Shown one piece after another: positions 1 to 9,089 of a stretch of DNA of 64,000 nucleotides. The stretch's first letter is position 1. Every line of letters begins with the position of its first letter. The DNA comes from Streptomyces rishiriensis. GTDB taxonomy: Bacteria > Actinomycetota > Actinomycetes > Streptomycetales > Streptomycetaceae. A model generated the notes under the pieces. The model had not been told where the DNA came from and did not search any database. It was given only the letters and a program-made list of their open reading frames with translations. The stretch spans positions 434,001-498,000 of the forward strand of contig NZ_BEWA01000002.1 of NCBI RefSeq assembly GCF_003112535.1, given 5' to 3'. The translations under genes and the position numbers were made by a program.

Positions 1-47
1 TCGCCTACCTGCTGACGGAGGCGGGCCTGATGGAGGCGGAGCTCTAG
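1..47 (+). CDS. 3' end of an unidentified gene
   Basis: Only the last 14 codons are inside the window, reading AYLLTEAGLMEAEL and then TAG. The frame is supported by high G/C at third codon positions and by the stop falling 11 bp before the convergent thioesterase gene. Too little is present to name a product. Confidence 0.45.
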   Translation, partial: AYLLTEAGLMEAEL

Positions 48-58
48 GAGACGCCTGC

Positions 59-931
59 TCAGTCCTCCCGCGGGACGCGGACCACGCCCTCCTGGATCAC
101 CGACACCGCGAGCCGGCCGTCCTGCGTGTAGATGCGGGCCTGGCCGAGGCCGCGGCCGCCGTGCGCGGACGGCGACTCCTGGTCGTACAGCAGCCACTCG
201 TCGGCGCGGAACGGGCGGTGGAACCACATGGCGTGGTCCAGGGACGCCCCGACGACGTCGCCCACCGCCCAGCCGCCGCGGCCGTGCGCGAGCAGCACCG
301 AGTCGAGCAGCGTCATGTCGGAGACGTAGGTGGCCAGGACGACGTGCAGGAGCGGGTCGTCGGCCAGCTTGCCGTTGGAGCGGAACCAGACCTGGGAGCG
401 CGGCTCGCGCGGCTCCCCGAACCTGCCGTACGGCGGCTCGTCGACATAGCGCAGGTCGATCGCCTGCCGGGCCTCCAGGAACTTCTCGACGACCACGGGA
501 TCGAGGTGGTCGTAGCCGCGCAGCCGCTCCTCGGAGGTGGGCAGCGTGGCCGGGTCCGGCGAGGGCGGCATGGGCGTCTGGTGGTCCAGGCCCTCCTCGT
601 ACGTCTGGAAGGACGCCGACAGCGTGAAGATGGGCCGGCCGTGCTGGACGGCGACCGCGCGGCGGGTGGTGAAGGAGCGGCCGTCGCGGATGCGCTCGAC
701 GCTGTAGACGATGGGCGCGCCCGGGTCGCCCATGCGCAGGAAGTATGCGTGCAGGGAGTGGGCGTGCCGGTCCTCGGGGACCGTGCGCCCGGCGGCGACC
801 AGCGCCTGGGCCGCCACCTGCCCGCCGAACACGCGCGGGACGACGGCGGACCGGGACCGGCCGCGGAAGATGTTCTCCTCGATCTGCTCGAGGTCGAGCA
901 GATCGAGGAGATCCTGTAGTGCCTGGCTCAT
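59..931 (-). CDS. tesB: Acyl-CoA thioesterase II
   Basis: 290-aa cytoplasmic acyl-CoA thioesterase, which hydrolyses acyl-CoA to free acid and CoA. The length fits the TesB family of two fused hot-dog domains. The N-terminal half has the conserved VFGGQVAAQAL segment (about residues 34-44) and HSLHAYFLRMGDP. The C-terminal half has SLDHAMWFHRPF and GLGQARIYTQDG, which carries the Gln of the family's Asp-Ser/Thr-Gln catalytic set. It is transcribed leftwards, 36 bp after an acyl-CoA dehydrogenase on the same strand, so the two probably share a transcript. Its 5' coding region contains a long perfect inverted repeat, listed separately. Physiological substrate unknown. Confidence 0.9.
   Translation of the reverse strand: MSQALQDLLDLLDLEQIEENIFRGRSRSAVVPRVFGGQVAAQALVAAGRTVPEDRHAHSLHAYFLRMGDPGAPIVYSVERIRDGRSFTTRRAVAVQHGRPIFTLSASFQTYEEGLDHQTPMPPSPDPATLPTSEERLRGYDHLDPVVVEKFLEARQAIDLRYVDEPPYGRFGEPREPRSQVWFRSNGKLADDPLLHVVLATYVSDMTLLDSVLLAHGRGGWAVGDVVGASLDHAMWFHRPFRADEWLLYDQESPSAHGGRGLGQARIYTQDGRLAVSVIQEGVVRVPRED
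874..911. repeat. 38-bp perfect inverted repeat inside tesB
   Basis: Arms of 18 bp (874-891 and 894-911, left arm TCTCCTCGATCTGCTCGA) are exact reverse complements separated by GG. They lie entirely in coding sequence, about codons 7-19 of tesB, encoding the acidic/leucine run DLLDLLDLEQIEE. The mRNA could fold into a strong hairpin just after the start codon. Whether this is regulatory or a by-product of codon choice for a repetitive peptide cannot be told from one sequence. Confidence 0.8.
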
Positions 932-967
932 GGCGTCCAGTTGTACCGGGCGGTGGTTGCCGGGGCC

Positions 968-2125
968 TTACAGACCCATGTCCTTGGCGATGATCGACTT
1001 CATGATCTCGCTGGTGCCGCCGTAGATGCGGTTGACGCGGTTGTCCGCGTACAGGCGGGCGATCGGGTACTCGTTCATGAAGCCGTAGCCGCCGTGCAGC
1101 TGGAGGCAGCGGTCGATCACGCGGTGGGCGACCTCGGTGCAGAACAGCTTGGCGCTGGCGGCCTCGGCCGGGGTCAGCTCGCCGGCGTCCAGGGCCTCCG
1201 TGGCGCGGTCGGCGACGGCCTCGGCCGCGTCCACCTCGGCCTGGCAGGCGGCCAGCTCGAACTTGGTGTTCTGGAAGTGCGCGACCGGCTTGCCGAAGAC
1301 GGTGCGCTCCTGCACGTACTGCTTGGCGAACCGGACGGCGGCCTTGGCCTGCGCGTACGCGCCGTAGGCGATGCCCCAGCGCTCGGAGGCCAGGTTGTGG
1401 CCGAGGTAGTAGAAGCCCTTGTTCTCCTCGCCGAGGAGGTCCTCGACGGGCACCTTGACGTCGACGAACGCCAGCTCTGCGGTGTCGGAGGTCTTCAGGC
1501 CGAGCTTGTCCAGCTTGCGGCCGACCGAGTAGCCCTCGGCCTTGGTGTCCACCACGAAGAGGGAGATGCCGTGCCGGCGGTCCTCGGCGGTCGGCGCGGC
1601 GGTGCGCGCGCAGACGATCATGCGGTCGGCGTGCACGCCGCCGGTGATGAACGTCTTGGAGCCGTTGAGGACGTAGTGCGTGCCGTCCTCGGAGAGCTTG
1701 GCGGTGCTCTTCATGCCCGCGAGGTCGGAGCCGGTGCCCGGCTCGGTCATCGCGATCGCCCACATCTCCTCGCCGGAGACGAACTTCGGCAGGAAGCGCT
1801 TCTTCTGCTCGTCGGTGGCGAGCAGCTTGATGTACGGCAGGCCGAGCAGCACGTGCACGCCGGAGCCGCCGAAGGTGACGCCCGCGCGGGCGGTCTCCTC
1901 GTACAGGACGGCCTCGAACTTGTAGGAGTCGATGCCGGCGCCGCCGTACTCCTCGTCGACGCGGATGCCGAAGACGCCCAGCTCGGCGAGCTTGTAGTAG
2001 AAGTCGCGCGGCGCCTGGCCGGCCGCGAACCACTCGTCGTAGACCGGGACGACCTCGGCCTCGATGAAGGCCCGGAGGGTCTCCCGGAACGCCTCGTGGT
2101 CCTCGTTGAACACCGTACGGCGCAC
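968..2125 (-). CDS. Acyl-CoA dehydrogenase
   Basis: 385-aa FAD-dependent acyl-CoA dehydrogenase, which forms trans-2-enoyl-CoA and passes electrons to ETF. Family features in order: the FAD-binding segment AIAMTEPGTGSDLAG (about residues 118-132), LNGSKTFITGG, the ER..FGKP helix, LHGGYGFMNEYP, and the C-terminal IYGGTSEIMKSI. The GTG start at 2125 follows GAGAGGGG at good spacing. In many short- and medium-chain enzymes the catalytic Glu is in YEGT; here that position is Gly (YGGT), as in long-chain-type members that use a Glu elsewhere. It lies head-to-tail before tesB and 164 bp from the TetR gene, all on the minus strand. Chain-length preference cannot be assigned. Confidence 0.88.
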   Translation of the reverse strand: MRRTVFNEDHEAFRETLRAFIEAEVVPVYDEWFAAGQAPRDFYYKLAELGVFGIRVDEEYGGAGIDSYKFEAVLYEETARAGVTFGGSGVHVLLGLPYIKLLATDEQKKRFLPKFVSGEEMWAIAMTEPGTGSDLAGMKSTAKLSEDGTHYVLNGSKTFITGGVHADRMIVCARTAAPTAEDRRHGISLFVVDTKAEGYSVGRKLDKLGLKTSDTAELAFVDVKVPVEDLLGEENKGFYYLGHNLASERWGIAYGAYAQAKAAVRFAKQYVQERTVFGKPVAHFQNTKFELAACQAEVDAAEAVADRATEALDAGELTPAEAASAKLFCTEVAHRVIDRCLQLHGGYGFMNEYPIARLYADNRVNRIYGGTSEIMKSIIAKDMGL

Positions 2126-2289
2126 CGCCGGCCCCTCTCTGCGCCTAAGCCGGCGCCGCTCTCGCGGATGTGGTGCTCGCCGTCGGGGTTCCTCGATGCA
2201 CGGTTGCGGTCACCGATGGCTAAGCGCTTGCTCAGGCCACCGTACCGGCGGGTAGGGAGAGGCGTCCAGAGGGTCGGCCGTAACGCTCG

Positions 2290-2889
2290 TCACTCCCCCG
2301 CGGCCGCGGCCGCGAACGCGCCGCGGGCCATGCGGTGCAGCAGCCCGGCCGTGGTCGCGCGGCCGGGGAGAGAACCCGGCCGGCCGAGGTGCGGGGTGGA
2401 GTTCAGCAGGCCGAAGACCGAGTGGACCGCGGAGCGCGCCGCCGGCTCGGCGAGGCCCGGGTACACCGCGCGCAGGACCTCCACCCACAGCTCCACGTAC
2501 TGCCGCTGCAGCTGCCGCACCAGCTTGCGGTCACTGTCGCGGAGGCGGTCCAGCTCGCGGTCGTGCAGGGTGATCAGGGGACGGTCGTCGAGGGCGAAGT
2601 CGATGTGCCCCTCGACGAGCGAGTCGAGGACCGCCTCGGAGGGCACCCCGTCCGCCTCCTCCAGGCGCCGTTTCGCACCGGTCAGCAGTCGGCCGCTGAT
2701 GCCCACCAGCAGTTCGGCGAGCATCGCGTCCTTGCCGGGGAAGTGGCGGTACAGCCCCGGGCCGCTGATACCGACCGCGGCCCCTATCTCGTCGACCCCG
2801 ACGCCGTGGAACCCGCGCTCGGCGAACAGACGCGCGGCCTCCCTGAGGATCTGCTCGCGCCGGGTGGGGGCGTCCGTTCTCGTGGCCAT
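2290..2889 (-). CDS. TetR-family regulator of branched-chain acyl-CoA catabolism
   Basis: 199-aa transcriptional regulator. The N-terminal TetR HTH (about residues 10-56) is clear: REQILREAARLFAERGFHGV followed by GISGPGLYRHFPGKDAML. The C-terminal ligand-binding domain is variable, as usual. The gene is divergent from the carboxylase operon beginning at 2987, and the 97-bp space between them holds two copies of a near-palindromic 16-mer. The simplest reading is an autoregulated repressor of the catabolic operon, with an acyl-CoA intermediate as ligand. That role is inferred from position, not shown. Confidence 0.88.
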   Translation of the reverse strand: MATRTDAPTRREQILREAARLFAERGFHGVGVDEIGAAVGISGPGLYRHFPGKDAMLAELLVGISGRLLTGAKRRLEEADGVPSEAVLDSLVEGHIDFALDDRPLITLHDRELDRLRDSDRKLVRQLQRQYVELWVEVLRAVYPGLAEPAARSAVHSVFGLLNSTPHLGRPGSLPGRATTAGLLHRMARGAFAAAAAGE

Positions 2890-2911
2890 GAGGGCAATTC
2901 TAGACAGGGAG

Positions 2912-2955
2912 GTTAGCGGTCGTTAACCTGGAGGAAATGGTTAACGCTCATTAAC
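2912..2955. promoter_or_regulatory. Tandem operator pair for the divergent TetR regulator
   Basis: Two imperfect dyads share the form GTTARCGNTCRTTAAC: GTTAGCGGTCGTTAAC at 2912-2927 and GTTAACGCTCATTAAC at 2940-2955. They are 28 bp centre to centre, almost three helical turns, so two dimers could bind the same face. They fill the space between the TetR start (2889) and the accD1 start (2987) and are the only AT-rich island there. Confidence 0.7.
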
Positions 2956-2986
2956 AGTCGATCACTGGCGTGAGGGGACCGCGAGG

Positions 2987-4603
2987 ATGGAAGAGGCACC
3001 GGAGCTGACGAGCGCGGCGGATCCCGCGTCGGAGGCCTGGAGGGCCAACGAGGAGGCGCACCGCGCGCTCGCCGAGGAGCTGCGCGGCAGACTCGCCGCG
3101 GCCCGGCTGGGAGGCGGTGAGAAGGCGCGGGCCCGGCACACCGCGCGCGGCAAGCTGCTGCCCCGCGACCGGGTCGACACCCTCCTGGACCCGGGCTCGC
3201 CGTTCCTGGAGCTCGCCCCCCTCGCCGCCGACGGGATGTACGGCGACCAGGCCCCGGCCGCCGGCGTCATCGCCGGGATCGGGCGGGTCGGCGGGCGCGA
3301 GTGCGTGATCGTGGCCAACGACGCCACCGTCAAGGGCGGCACGTACTACCCGATGACGGTCAAGAAGCACCTGCGCGCCCAGGAGGTGGCGCTGGAGAAC
3401 CGCCTGCCCTGTCTGTACCTGGTGGACTCCGGCGGGGCCTTCCTGCCCATGCAGGACGAGGTGTTCCCCGACCGCGACCACTTCGGGCGGATCTTCTACA
3501 ACCAGGCCCGGATGTCCGGGGCCGGGATCCCGCAGATCGCGGCCGTGCTCGGCTCGTGCACGGCCGGCGGAGCGTACGTCCCCGCCATGAGCGACGAGGC
3601 GGTCATCGTCCGCGGCCAGGGCACGATCTTCCTGGGCGGGCCCCCGCTGGTGAAGGCCGCCACCGGCGAGGTCGTCACCGCGGAGGAACTCGGCGGCGGC
3701 GAGGTGCACGCGCGCGTGTCGGGCGTGACCGACCATCTGGCGGAGGACGACGCGCACGCGCTGCGGATCGTGCGCGACATCGTCGCCACGCTCCCCGCGC
3801 GCGGGCCCCTGCCCTGGCAGGTGCGGCCGTCCGTGGAGCCCAAGGTCGACCCCTACGGGCTGACCGGCGCCGTCCCGGTCGACTCGCGCACCCCCTACGA
3901 CGTGCGGGAGGTCATCGCGCGCGTGGTCGACGGCTCCCGCTTCGCGGAGTTCAAGTCCGAGTTCGGGCAGACCCTGGTCACCGGCTTCGCCCGGATCCAC
4001 GGCCACCCGGTCGGGATCGTCGCCAACAACGGCATCCTGTTCTCCGAGTCCGCCCAGAAGGGCGCCCACTTCATCGAGCTGTGCGACCAGCGGGGGATCC
4101 CCCTGGTGTTCCTGCAGAACATCTCCGGGTTCATGGTCGGCAAGGACTACGAGGCGGGCGGCATCGCCAAGCACGGCGCGAAGATGGTGACGGCCGTGGC
4201 GTGCACGCGCGTGCCGAAGCTGACGGTCGTCGTCGGCGGGTCGTACGGCGCGGGCAACTACTCCATGTGCGGCCGGGCCTACTCGCCCCGCTTCCTGTGG
4301 ATGTGGCCCAACGCCAAGATCTCCGTCATGGGCGGCGAACAGGCCGCCTCCGTCCTCGCGACGGTCAAGCGCGACCAGCTGGAGGCCGGCGGCCAGGAGT
4401 GGCCCGCCGAGGACGAAGAGGCCTTCAAGGACCCGATCCGCGCGCAGTACGAGCGGCAGGGCAACGCCTACTACGCGACCGCCCGGCTCTGGGACGACGG
4501 GGTCATCGAACCGCAGGAGACCCGGCAGGTGCTGGGCCTGGCCCTGACGGCCTGCGCCAACGCGCCGCTGGGCGAGCCCCGGTTCGGCGTCTTCCGGATG
4601 TGA
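2987..4603 (+). CDS. accD1: Methylcrotonyl-CoA carboxylase carboxyltransferase (beta) subunit
   Basis: 538-aa biotin-dependent carboxyltransferase. It moves CO2 from carboxybiotin to the acyl-CoA acceptor, most likely 3-methylcrotonyl-CoA in leucine breakdown. Both crotonase-like halves are present. The N-terminal half contains [18 protein letters not shown] and [16 protein letters not shown]. The C-terminal half has [29 protein letters not shown] and [15 protein letters not shown]. Sequence and length fit MCC-beta better than propionyl-CoA carboxylase subunits, and HMG-CoA lyase two genes downstream supports this. It is the first gene of a rightward operon under the paired TetR operators, with the biotin-carrying subunit beginning 12 bp after its stop. 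The symbol follows my recollection of S. coelicolor usage. Confidence 0.9.
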   Translation: MEEAPELTSAADPASEAWRANEEAHRALAEELRGRLAAARLGGGEKARARHTARGKLLPRDRVDTLLDPGSPFLELAPLAADGMYGDQAPAAGVIAGIGRVGGRECVIVANDATVKGGTYYPMTVKKHLRAQEVALENRLPCLYLVDSGGAFLPMQDEVFPDRDHFGRIFYNQARMSGAGIPQIAAVLGSCTAGGAYVPAMSDEAVIVRGQGTIFLGGPPLVKAATGEVVTAEELGGGEVHARVSGVTDHLAEDDAHALRIVRDIVATLPARGPLPWQVRPSVEPKVDPYGLTGAVPVDSRTPYDVREVIARVVDGSRFAEFKSEFGQTLVTGFARIHGHPVGIVANNGILFSESAQKGAHFIELCDQRGIPLVFLQNISGFMVGKDYEAGGIAKHGAKMVTAVACTRVPKLTVVVGGSYGAGNYSMCGRAYSPRFLWMWPNAKISVMGGEQAASVLATVKRDQLEAGGQEWPAEDEEAFKDPIRAQYERQGNAYYATARLWDDGVIEPQETRQVLGLALTACANAPLGEPRFGVFRM

Positions 4604-4615
4604 GGAGGGGACTTC

Positions 4616-6652
4616 ATGTTTGACACAGTGCTCGTGGCCAACCGGGGCGAGATCGCCGTCCGCGTCATCCGCACGCTGCGCGCCATGGGCGTGCGCTCGG
4701 TGGCGGTCTTCTCCGACGCCGACGCGGACGCCCGGCACGTCCGGGAGGCGGACACGGCCGTCCGGATCGGCCCGCCGCCCGCCGCCGACAGTTATCTGTC
4801 CGCCGACCGGCTGCTGGAGGCGGCCGCGCGGACCGGCGCCCAGGCCGTCCACCCGGGGTACGGCTTCCTGGCCGAGAACGCCGGCTTCGCCCGCGCGTGC
4901 GCCGACGCGGGGCTGGTCTTCATCGGGCCGCCCGCCGAGGCCATCGCTCTCATGGGCGACAAGATCCGGGCCAAGGCGACGGTACGGGAGGCCGGGGTTC
5001 CGGTGGTGCCCGGATCGAGCGGCAGCGGCCTGACGGACGACCAGCTCATCGCCGCCGCGCACGAGATCGGCGTCCCCGTGCTGCTGAAGCCGAGCGCGGG
5101 CGGCGGCGGCAAGGGCATGCGGCTGGTGCGCGATGCGGCGCTGCTGCCCGAGGAGATCGCCGCCGCCCGCCGTGAGGCCCGCGCCTCCTTCGGCGACGAC
5201 ACCCTCCTCGTCGAGCGGTGGGTGGACCGGCCCCGGCACATCGAGATCCAGGTCCTCGCCGACGGCCACGGCAACGTGATCCACCTCGGCGAGCGCGAGT
5301 GCTCGCTGCAGCGCCGGCACCAGAAGATCGTCGAGGAGGCGCCCAGCGTCCTGCTCGACGAGGCCACGCGCGCGTCGATGGGCGAGGCGGCCGTGCAGGC
5401 GGCGCGCTCCTGCGGGTACCGCGGGGCGGGCACGGTGGAGTTCATCGTGCCGGGCGGCGATCCGTCCTCGTACTACTTCATGGAGATGAACACCCGGCTG
5501 CAGGTGGAGCATCCGGTCACCGAACTCGTCACCGGCCTGGACCTGGTGGAGTGGCAGCTGCGGGTGGCCGCCGGCGAACCGCTGCCCTTCGGCCAGGAGG
5601 ACGTGCGGCTGACCGGGCACGCCGTCGAGGCGCGCGTCTGCGCCGAGGACCCCGCGCGCGGGTTCCTGCCGTCCGGCGGCACGGTGCTGCGGCTGCGCGA
5701 GCCACAGGGCGACGGCGTGCGCACCGACTCCGGGCTCAGCGAGGGCGCCGAGGTCGGCAGCCTCTACGACCCCATGCTGTCCAAGGTGATCGCCTACGGC
5801 CCGGACCGGGAGAGCGCCCTCAGGAAGCTCCGGGCGGCCCTGGCCGGCACGGTCACGCTGGGCGTGCAGACCAACGCCGGGTTCCTGCGGCGGCTGCTGG
5901 CCCACCCGGCGGTCGTGTCGGGCGACCTGGACACGGGGCTGGTGGAACGGGAGGCCGCGTCGCTGGTCACGGCCGACGTCCCGCCGGACGTCTACGCGGC
6001 GGCGGCCCTGTTGCGCCAGGCCGCGCTGGACCCCGCGCCCGGCGCCGGCTGGGTGGACCCCTTCTCGGTCGCGGACGGCTGGCGCCTCGGCGGCGAGCCC
6101 GCCTGGACCGCGCACCACCTGCACGTGCCCGGACACGACCCGGTGACGGTCCGTGTGCGCGGCACGGCCGACGGCGGGCGGGAGGTGCTGCTCGACGGGG
6201 AGGGGACCCCCCGCCGCAGCTCCGGGATCCTGCCCCCGCGGCCGGACGACCCCCGCTTCGTCTGCCGGCTCGACGGCGTCACGCACGCCTTCGCCGCGCT
6301 GCCCGACGGCACCTGGCTGGGCCGCGACGGCGATGCCTGGCAGGTGCGCGACCACGACCCGGTGGCCGCCTCCCTCACCCGGGGGGCCCACGCGGGCGCC
6401 GACTCGCTCACCGCGCCCATGCCCGGCACGGTCACGGTCGTCAAGGTCGCCGTGGGCGACGAGGTGGCCGCGGGCCAGAGCCTGCTGGTCGTCGAGGCGA
6501 TGAAGATGGAGCACGTCATCTGCGCCCCGCACGCCGGCACCGTCGCCGAACTCGACGTGACACCGGGCACGACGGTCGCCATGGACCAGGTGCTCGCCGT
6601 CGTCGCCCCCGCGGATGACCCGGCGACCGACCCGGCGAAGGAGGAGAAGTGA
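4616..6652 (+). CDS. accA1: Methylcrotonyl-CoA carboxylase biotin carboxylase/BCCP (alpha) subunit
   Basis: 678-aa fused biotin carboxylase and biotin carrier. ATP-dependent carboxylation of biotin uses the N-terminal ATP-grasp region: [12 protein letters not shown] near residue 9, the glycine-rich [11 protein letters not shown] near 165, and [14 protein letters not shown] near 290. The C-terminal 75 residues form the biotinyl domain with the biotin-accepting lysine in [11 protein letters not shown]. Between them is the linker domain typical of MCC-alpha. The start follows GAGGAGGGGAC. The stop overlaps the next start by 4 bp (GTGA), indicating translational coupling within the operon. It forms the holoenzyme with the upstream beta subunit. 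Confidence 0.92.
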   Translation: MFDTVLVANRGEIAVRVIRTLRAMGVRSVAVFSDADADARHVREADTAVRIGPPPAADSYLSADRLLEAAARTGAQAVHPGYGFLAENAGFARACADAGLVFIGPPAEAIALMGDKIRAKATVREAGVPVVPGSSGSGLTDDQLIAAAHEIGVPVLLKPSAGGGGKGMRLVRDAALLPEEIAAARREARASFGDDTLLVERWVDRPRHIEIQVLADGHGNVIHLGERECSLQRRHQKIVEEAPSVLLDEATRASMGEAAVQAARSCGYRGAGTVEFIVPGGDPSSYYFMEMNTRLQVEHPVTELVTGLDLVEWQLRVAAGEPLPFGQEDVRLTGHAVEARVCAEDPARGFLPSGGTVLRLREPQGDGVRTDSGLSEGAEVGSLYDPMLSKVIAYGPDRESALRKLRAALAGTVTLGVQTNAGFLRRLLAHPAVVSGDLDTGLVEREAASLVTADVPPDVYAAAALLRQAALDPAPGAGWVDPFSVADGWRLGGEPAWTAHHLHVPGHDPVTVRVRGTADGGREVLLDGEGTPRRSSGILPPRPDDPRFVCRLDGVTHAFAALPDGTWLGRDGDAWQVRDHDPVAASLTRGAHAGADSLTAPMPGTVTVVKVAVGDEVAAGQSLLVVEAMKMEHVICAPHAGTVAELDVTPGTTVAMDQVLAVVAPADDPATDPAKEEK

Positions 6653-7599
6653 CGACGCTCCCCATGACCGTGCCCGCCGCGGGCCTGCCCGCGCGGGTGC
6701 GCATCCACGAGGTCGGCGCCCGCGACGGTCTGCAGAACGAGAAGACGACCGTGCCCACGGACGTCAAGGCGGAGTTCGTGCGCCGCCTCGCCGACGCGGG
6801 CCTCACCACCATCGAGGCCACCAGCTTCGTGCACCCGAAGTGGGTCCCCCAGCTCGCGGACGCCGAGCAGCTGTTCCCGCTGGTGAGCGATCTCGACGTG
6901 GCGCTGCCGGTGCTGGTGCCCAACGAACGCGGGCTGGACCGGGCGCTGGCGCTGGGCGCGCGCGGCGTCGCCGTCTTCGCCAGCGCCACCGAGTCCTTCG
7001 CCAAGGCCAACCTCAACCGCACGGTGGACGAGGCGCTGGCCATGTTCGAGCCCGTGGTGGCCCGCGCCAGGGCTCAGGACGTACGGGTGCGCGGCTACCT
7101 CTCCATGTGCTTCGGCGACCCGTGGGAGGGCGCGGTCCCGGTCGAGCAGGTCGTCCGGGTCTGCCGTGCCCTGCTCGACATGGGCTGTCACGAGCTGAGC
7201 CTGGGCGACACGATCGGCGTGGCCACCCCGGGCCATGTGCGGGCCCTGCTCACCGCGCTGAACGGACAGGGCGTCCCCACCGACGCGTTGGGGGTGCACT
7301 TCCACGACACCTACGGTCAGGCGCTCGCCAACACCTTCGCCGCGCTCCAGCACGGCGTGACCACCGTCGACGCCTCGGCGGGCGGTCTCGGCGGCTGTCC
7401 GTACGCCAAGTCCGCCACCGGCAACCTCGCCACCGAGGACCTCGTGTGGATGCTGCGGGGCCTCGGCATCGACACCGGGGTGGACCTCGGCCGTCTCGTC
7501 GCCACAAGCGAGTGGATGGCCGCCCTTCTGGGCCGACCCAGCCCGTCCCGCACCGTCCGAGCACTCGGCACCACGACACAGCCCCACAAGGAGCAGTGA
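6649..7599 (+). CDS. Hydroxymethylglutaryl-CoA lyase
   Basis: 316-aa enzyme cleaving 3-hydroxy-3-methylglutaryl-CoA to acetoacetate and acetyl-CoA, the last step of leucine catabolism. The fold-defining start [11 protein letters not shown] (about residues 22-32) holds the catalytic Arg and the metal-binding Asp. The family signature [18 protein letters not shown] (about 241-258) carries the active-site Cys, and [10 protein letters not shown] the metal-binding His pair. The GTG start overlaps the carboxylase stop (GTGA) and follows AAGGAGGAGAA, so it is coupled to accA1. The following dehydrogenase begins 6 bp after its stop. Its place directly after MCC is the main reason for choosing leucine over other acyl-CoA pathways for the cluster. 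Confidence 0.92.
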   Translation: MTTLPMTVPAAGLPARVRIHEVGARDGLQNEKTTVPTDVKAEFVRRLADAGLTTIEATSFVHPKWVPQLADAEQLFPLVSDLDVALPVLVPNERGLDRALALGARGVAVFASATESFAKANLNRTVDEALAMFEPVVARARAQDVRVRGYLSMCFGDPWEGAVPVEQVVRVCRALLDMGCHELSLGDTIGVATPGHVRALLTALNGQGVPTDALGVHFHDTYGQALANTFAALQHGVTTVDASAGGLGGCPYAKSATGNLATEDLVWMLRGLGIDTGVDLGRLVATSEWMAALLGRPSPSRTVRALGTTTQPHKEQ

Positions 7600-7605
7600 C
7601 CCGAC

Positions 7606-8766
7606 ATGGACCACCGTCTCTCCCCCGAACTGGAAGAACTTCGCCGCACGGTCGAGGAGTTCGCGCACGACGTGGTCGCGCCCAAGATCGGCGACTTCTA
7701 CGAGCGGCACGAGTTCCCCTACGAGATCGTCCGCGAGATGGGCCGCATGGGCCTGTTCGGGCTGCCCTTCCCCGAGGAGCACGGCGGCATGGGCGGCGAC
7801 TACCTCGCCCTGGGCATCGCGCTGGAGGAACTCGCGCGGGTCGACTCGTCCGTGGCGATCACCCTGGAGGCCGGGGTCTCGCTGGGCGCGATGCCGATCC
7901 ATCTCTTCGGCACGCCCGAGCAGAAGCGCGAGTGGCTGCCGCGGCTGTGCTCCGGCGAGATGCTCGGCGCCTTCGGGCTGACCGAGCCGGACGGCGGCTC
8001 GGACGCGGGGGCGACGCGCACCACGGCCCGTCTCGACCCCGACACCGACGAGTGGGTGATCAACGGCACGAAGTGCTTCATCACCAACTCGGGCACGGAC
8101 ATCACGGGGCTGGTCACGGTCACCGCGGTGACGGGCCGCAAGCCGGACGGCCGGCCGCTGATCTCCGCGATCATCGTCCCGTCCGGCACCCCGGGCTTCA
8201 CCGTCGCGGCGCCCTACTCGAAGGTCGGCTGGAACGCCTCCGACACGCGTGAGCTGTCCTTCTCCGACGTGCGCGTCCCGGCGGCGAACCTGCTGGGCGA
8301 GGAGGGCCGCGGGTACGCGCAGTTCCTGCGGATCCTCGACGAGGGGCGCATCGCCATCGCCGCGCTGGCGACGGGTCTCGCCCAGGGCTGCGTGGACGAG
8401 TCGGTGAAGTACGCGAAGGAGCGGCATGCGTTCGGCCGTCCGATCGGCGCCAACCAGGCCGTCCAGTTCAAGATCGCCGACATGGAGATGAAGGCCCACA
8501 CGGCCCGCCTGGCCTGGCGGGACGCGGCCTCGCGGCTGGTGGCCGGAGAGCCGTTCAAGAAGGAGGCGGCGCTGGCGAAGCTGTACTCCTCCACGATCGC
8601 CGTCGACAACGCCCGTGAGGCCACCCAGGTGCACGGCGGCTACGGGTTCATGAACGAGTACCCGGTGGCCCGTATGTGGCGCGACTCCAAGATCCTGGAG
8701 ATCGGCGAGGGCACGAGCGAGGTGCAGCGGATGCTGATCGCCCGCGAGTTGGGACTCCCCGCCTGA
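7606..8766 (+). CDS. acdH: Branched/short-chain acyl-CoA dehydrogenase
   Basis: 386-aa FAD enzyme closing the catabolic operon. Motifs: FGLTEPDGGSDAG (about residues 124-136), INGTKCFITNSGTD, KERHAFGRPIGANQAVQFK, VHGGYGFMNEYPVARMWRD, and C-terminal EIGEGTSEVQR, in which the Glu before GT is the expected catalytic base. Unlike the 968-2125 dehydrogenase, this base is present. The gene corresponds in position and sequence type to S. coelicolor acdH, linked to valine and isoleucine catabolism; isovaleryl-CoA is an obvious alternative substrate here. ATG follows AAGGAG at good spacing. A perfect 11-bp-stem hairpin about 100 bp downstream probably ends the operon. Confidence 0.88.
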   Translation: MDHRLSPELEELRRTVEEFAHDVVAPKIGDFYERHEFPYEIVREMGRMGLFGLPFPEEHGGMGGDYLALGIALEELARVDSSVAITLEAGVSLGAMPIHLFGTPEQKREWLPRLCSGEMLGAFGLTEPDGGSDAGATRTTARLDPDTDEWVINGTKCFITNSGTDITGLVTVTAVTGRKPDGRPLISAIIVPSGTPGFTVAAPYSKVGWNASDTRELSFSDVRVPAANLLGEEGRGYAQFLRILDEGRIAIAALATGLAQGCVDESVKYAKERHAFGRPIGANQAVQFKIADMEMKAHTARLAWRDAASRLVAGEPFKKEAALAKLYSSTIAVDNAREATQVHGGYGFMNEYPVARMWRDSKILEIGEGTSEVQRMLIARELGLPA

Positions 8767-8866
8767 CCGGACGCCGTCCCGCGCACGCCCCTGCGCACCC
8801 CGCCACCCTCGGCACCCTCGGCACCCCGGCACCCTTGCGCTTCTGCGCCCCCCCCCATCAGCCGCC

Positions 8867-8898
8867 CGGCGGCCTCAGGTCACCCCTTGAGGCCGCCG
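8867..8898 (+). terminator. Hairpin terminator after the leucine-catabolic operon
   Basis: Perfect 11-bp stem CGGCGGCCTCA / TGAGGCCGCCG (8867-8877 and 8888-8898) with a 10-nt loop. No U-tract follows, which is common for Streptomyces terminators. It separates the catabolic operon from the iron-regulated des locus. The rest of 8767-9089 holds C-rich low-complexity sequence and the iron box listed next. Confidence 0.65.
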
Positions 8899-9020
8899 AC
8901 TCCGTTTCACCGACGCCCCGCTGACGGGTCGTCCGCCGCCGATCGACAGGCAGGTCACAGGCGTGGGACAGGTGTCGCCGGGGGCGGTCCCGGGCTCCGG
9001 GCCGCCCTCTGGACACGAGC

Positions 9021-9039
9021 TGAGGTTAGGCTAACCTAC
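9021..9039 (+). promoter_or_regulatory. Iron box (DmdR1/IdeR operator) for desE
   Basis: TGAGGTTAGGCTAACCTAC matches the actinobacterial iron-box consensus TTAGGTTAGGCTCACCTAA at 16 of 19 positions and is itself a strong dyad. It lies about 50 bp before the desE start, where DmdR1 with Fe(II) would block transcription. A closer match precedes desA at 11178. Confidence 0.88.
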
Positions 9040-9089
9040 ATTCGAATCGTCCTCGGGTGATCCCGCCCCGTTCGAAAGTGGCCACACTC

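Noticed and set aside
2951..6532. 1193-codon open frame antisense to accD1-accA1, and similar long minus-strand frames elsewhere
   Set aside because: Shadows of high-GC coding sequence: Arg/His/Gly/Ala-rich composition, no domains, and strong family matches on the opposite strand.
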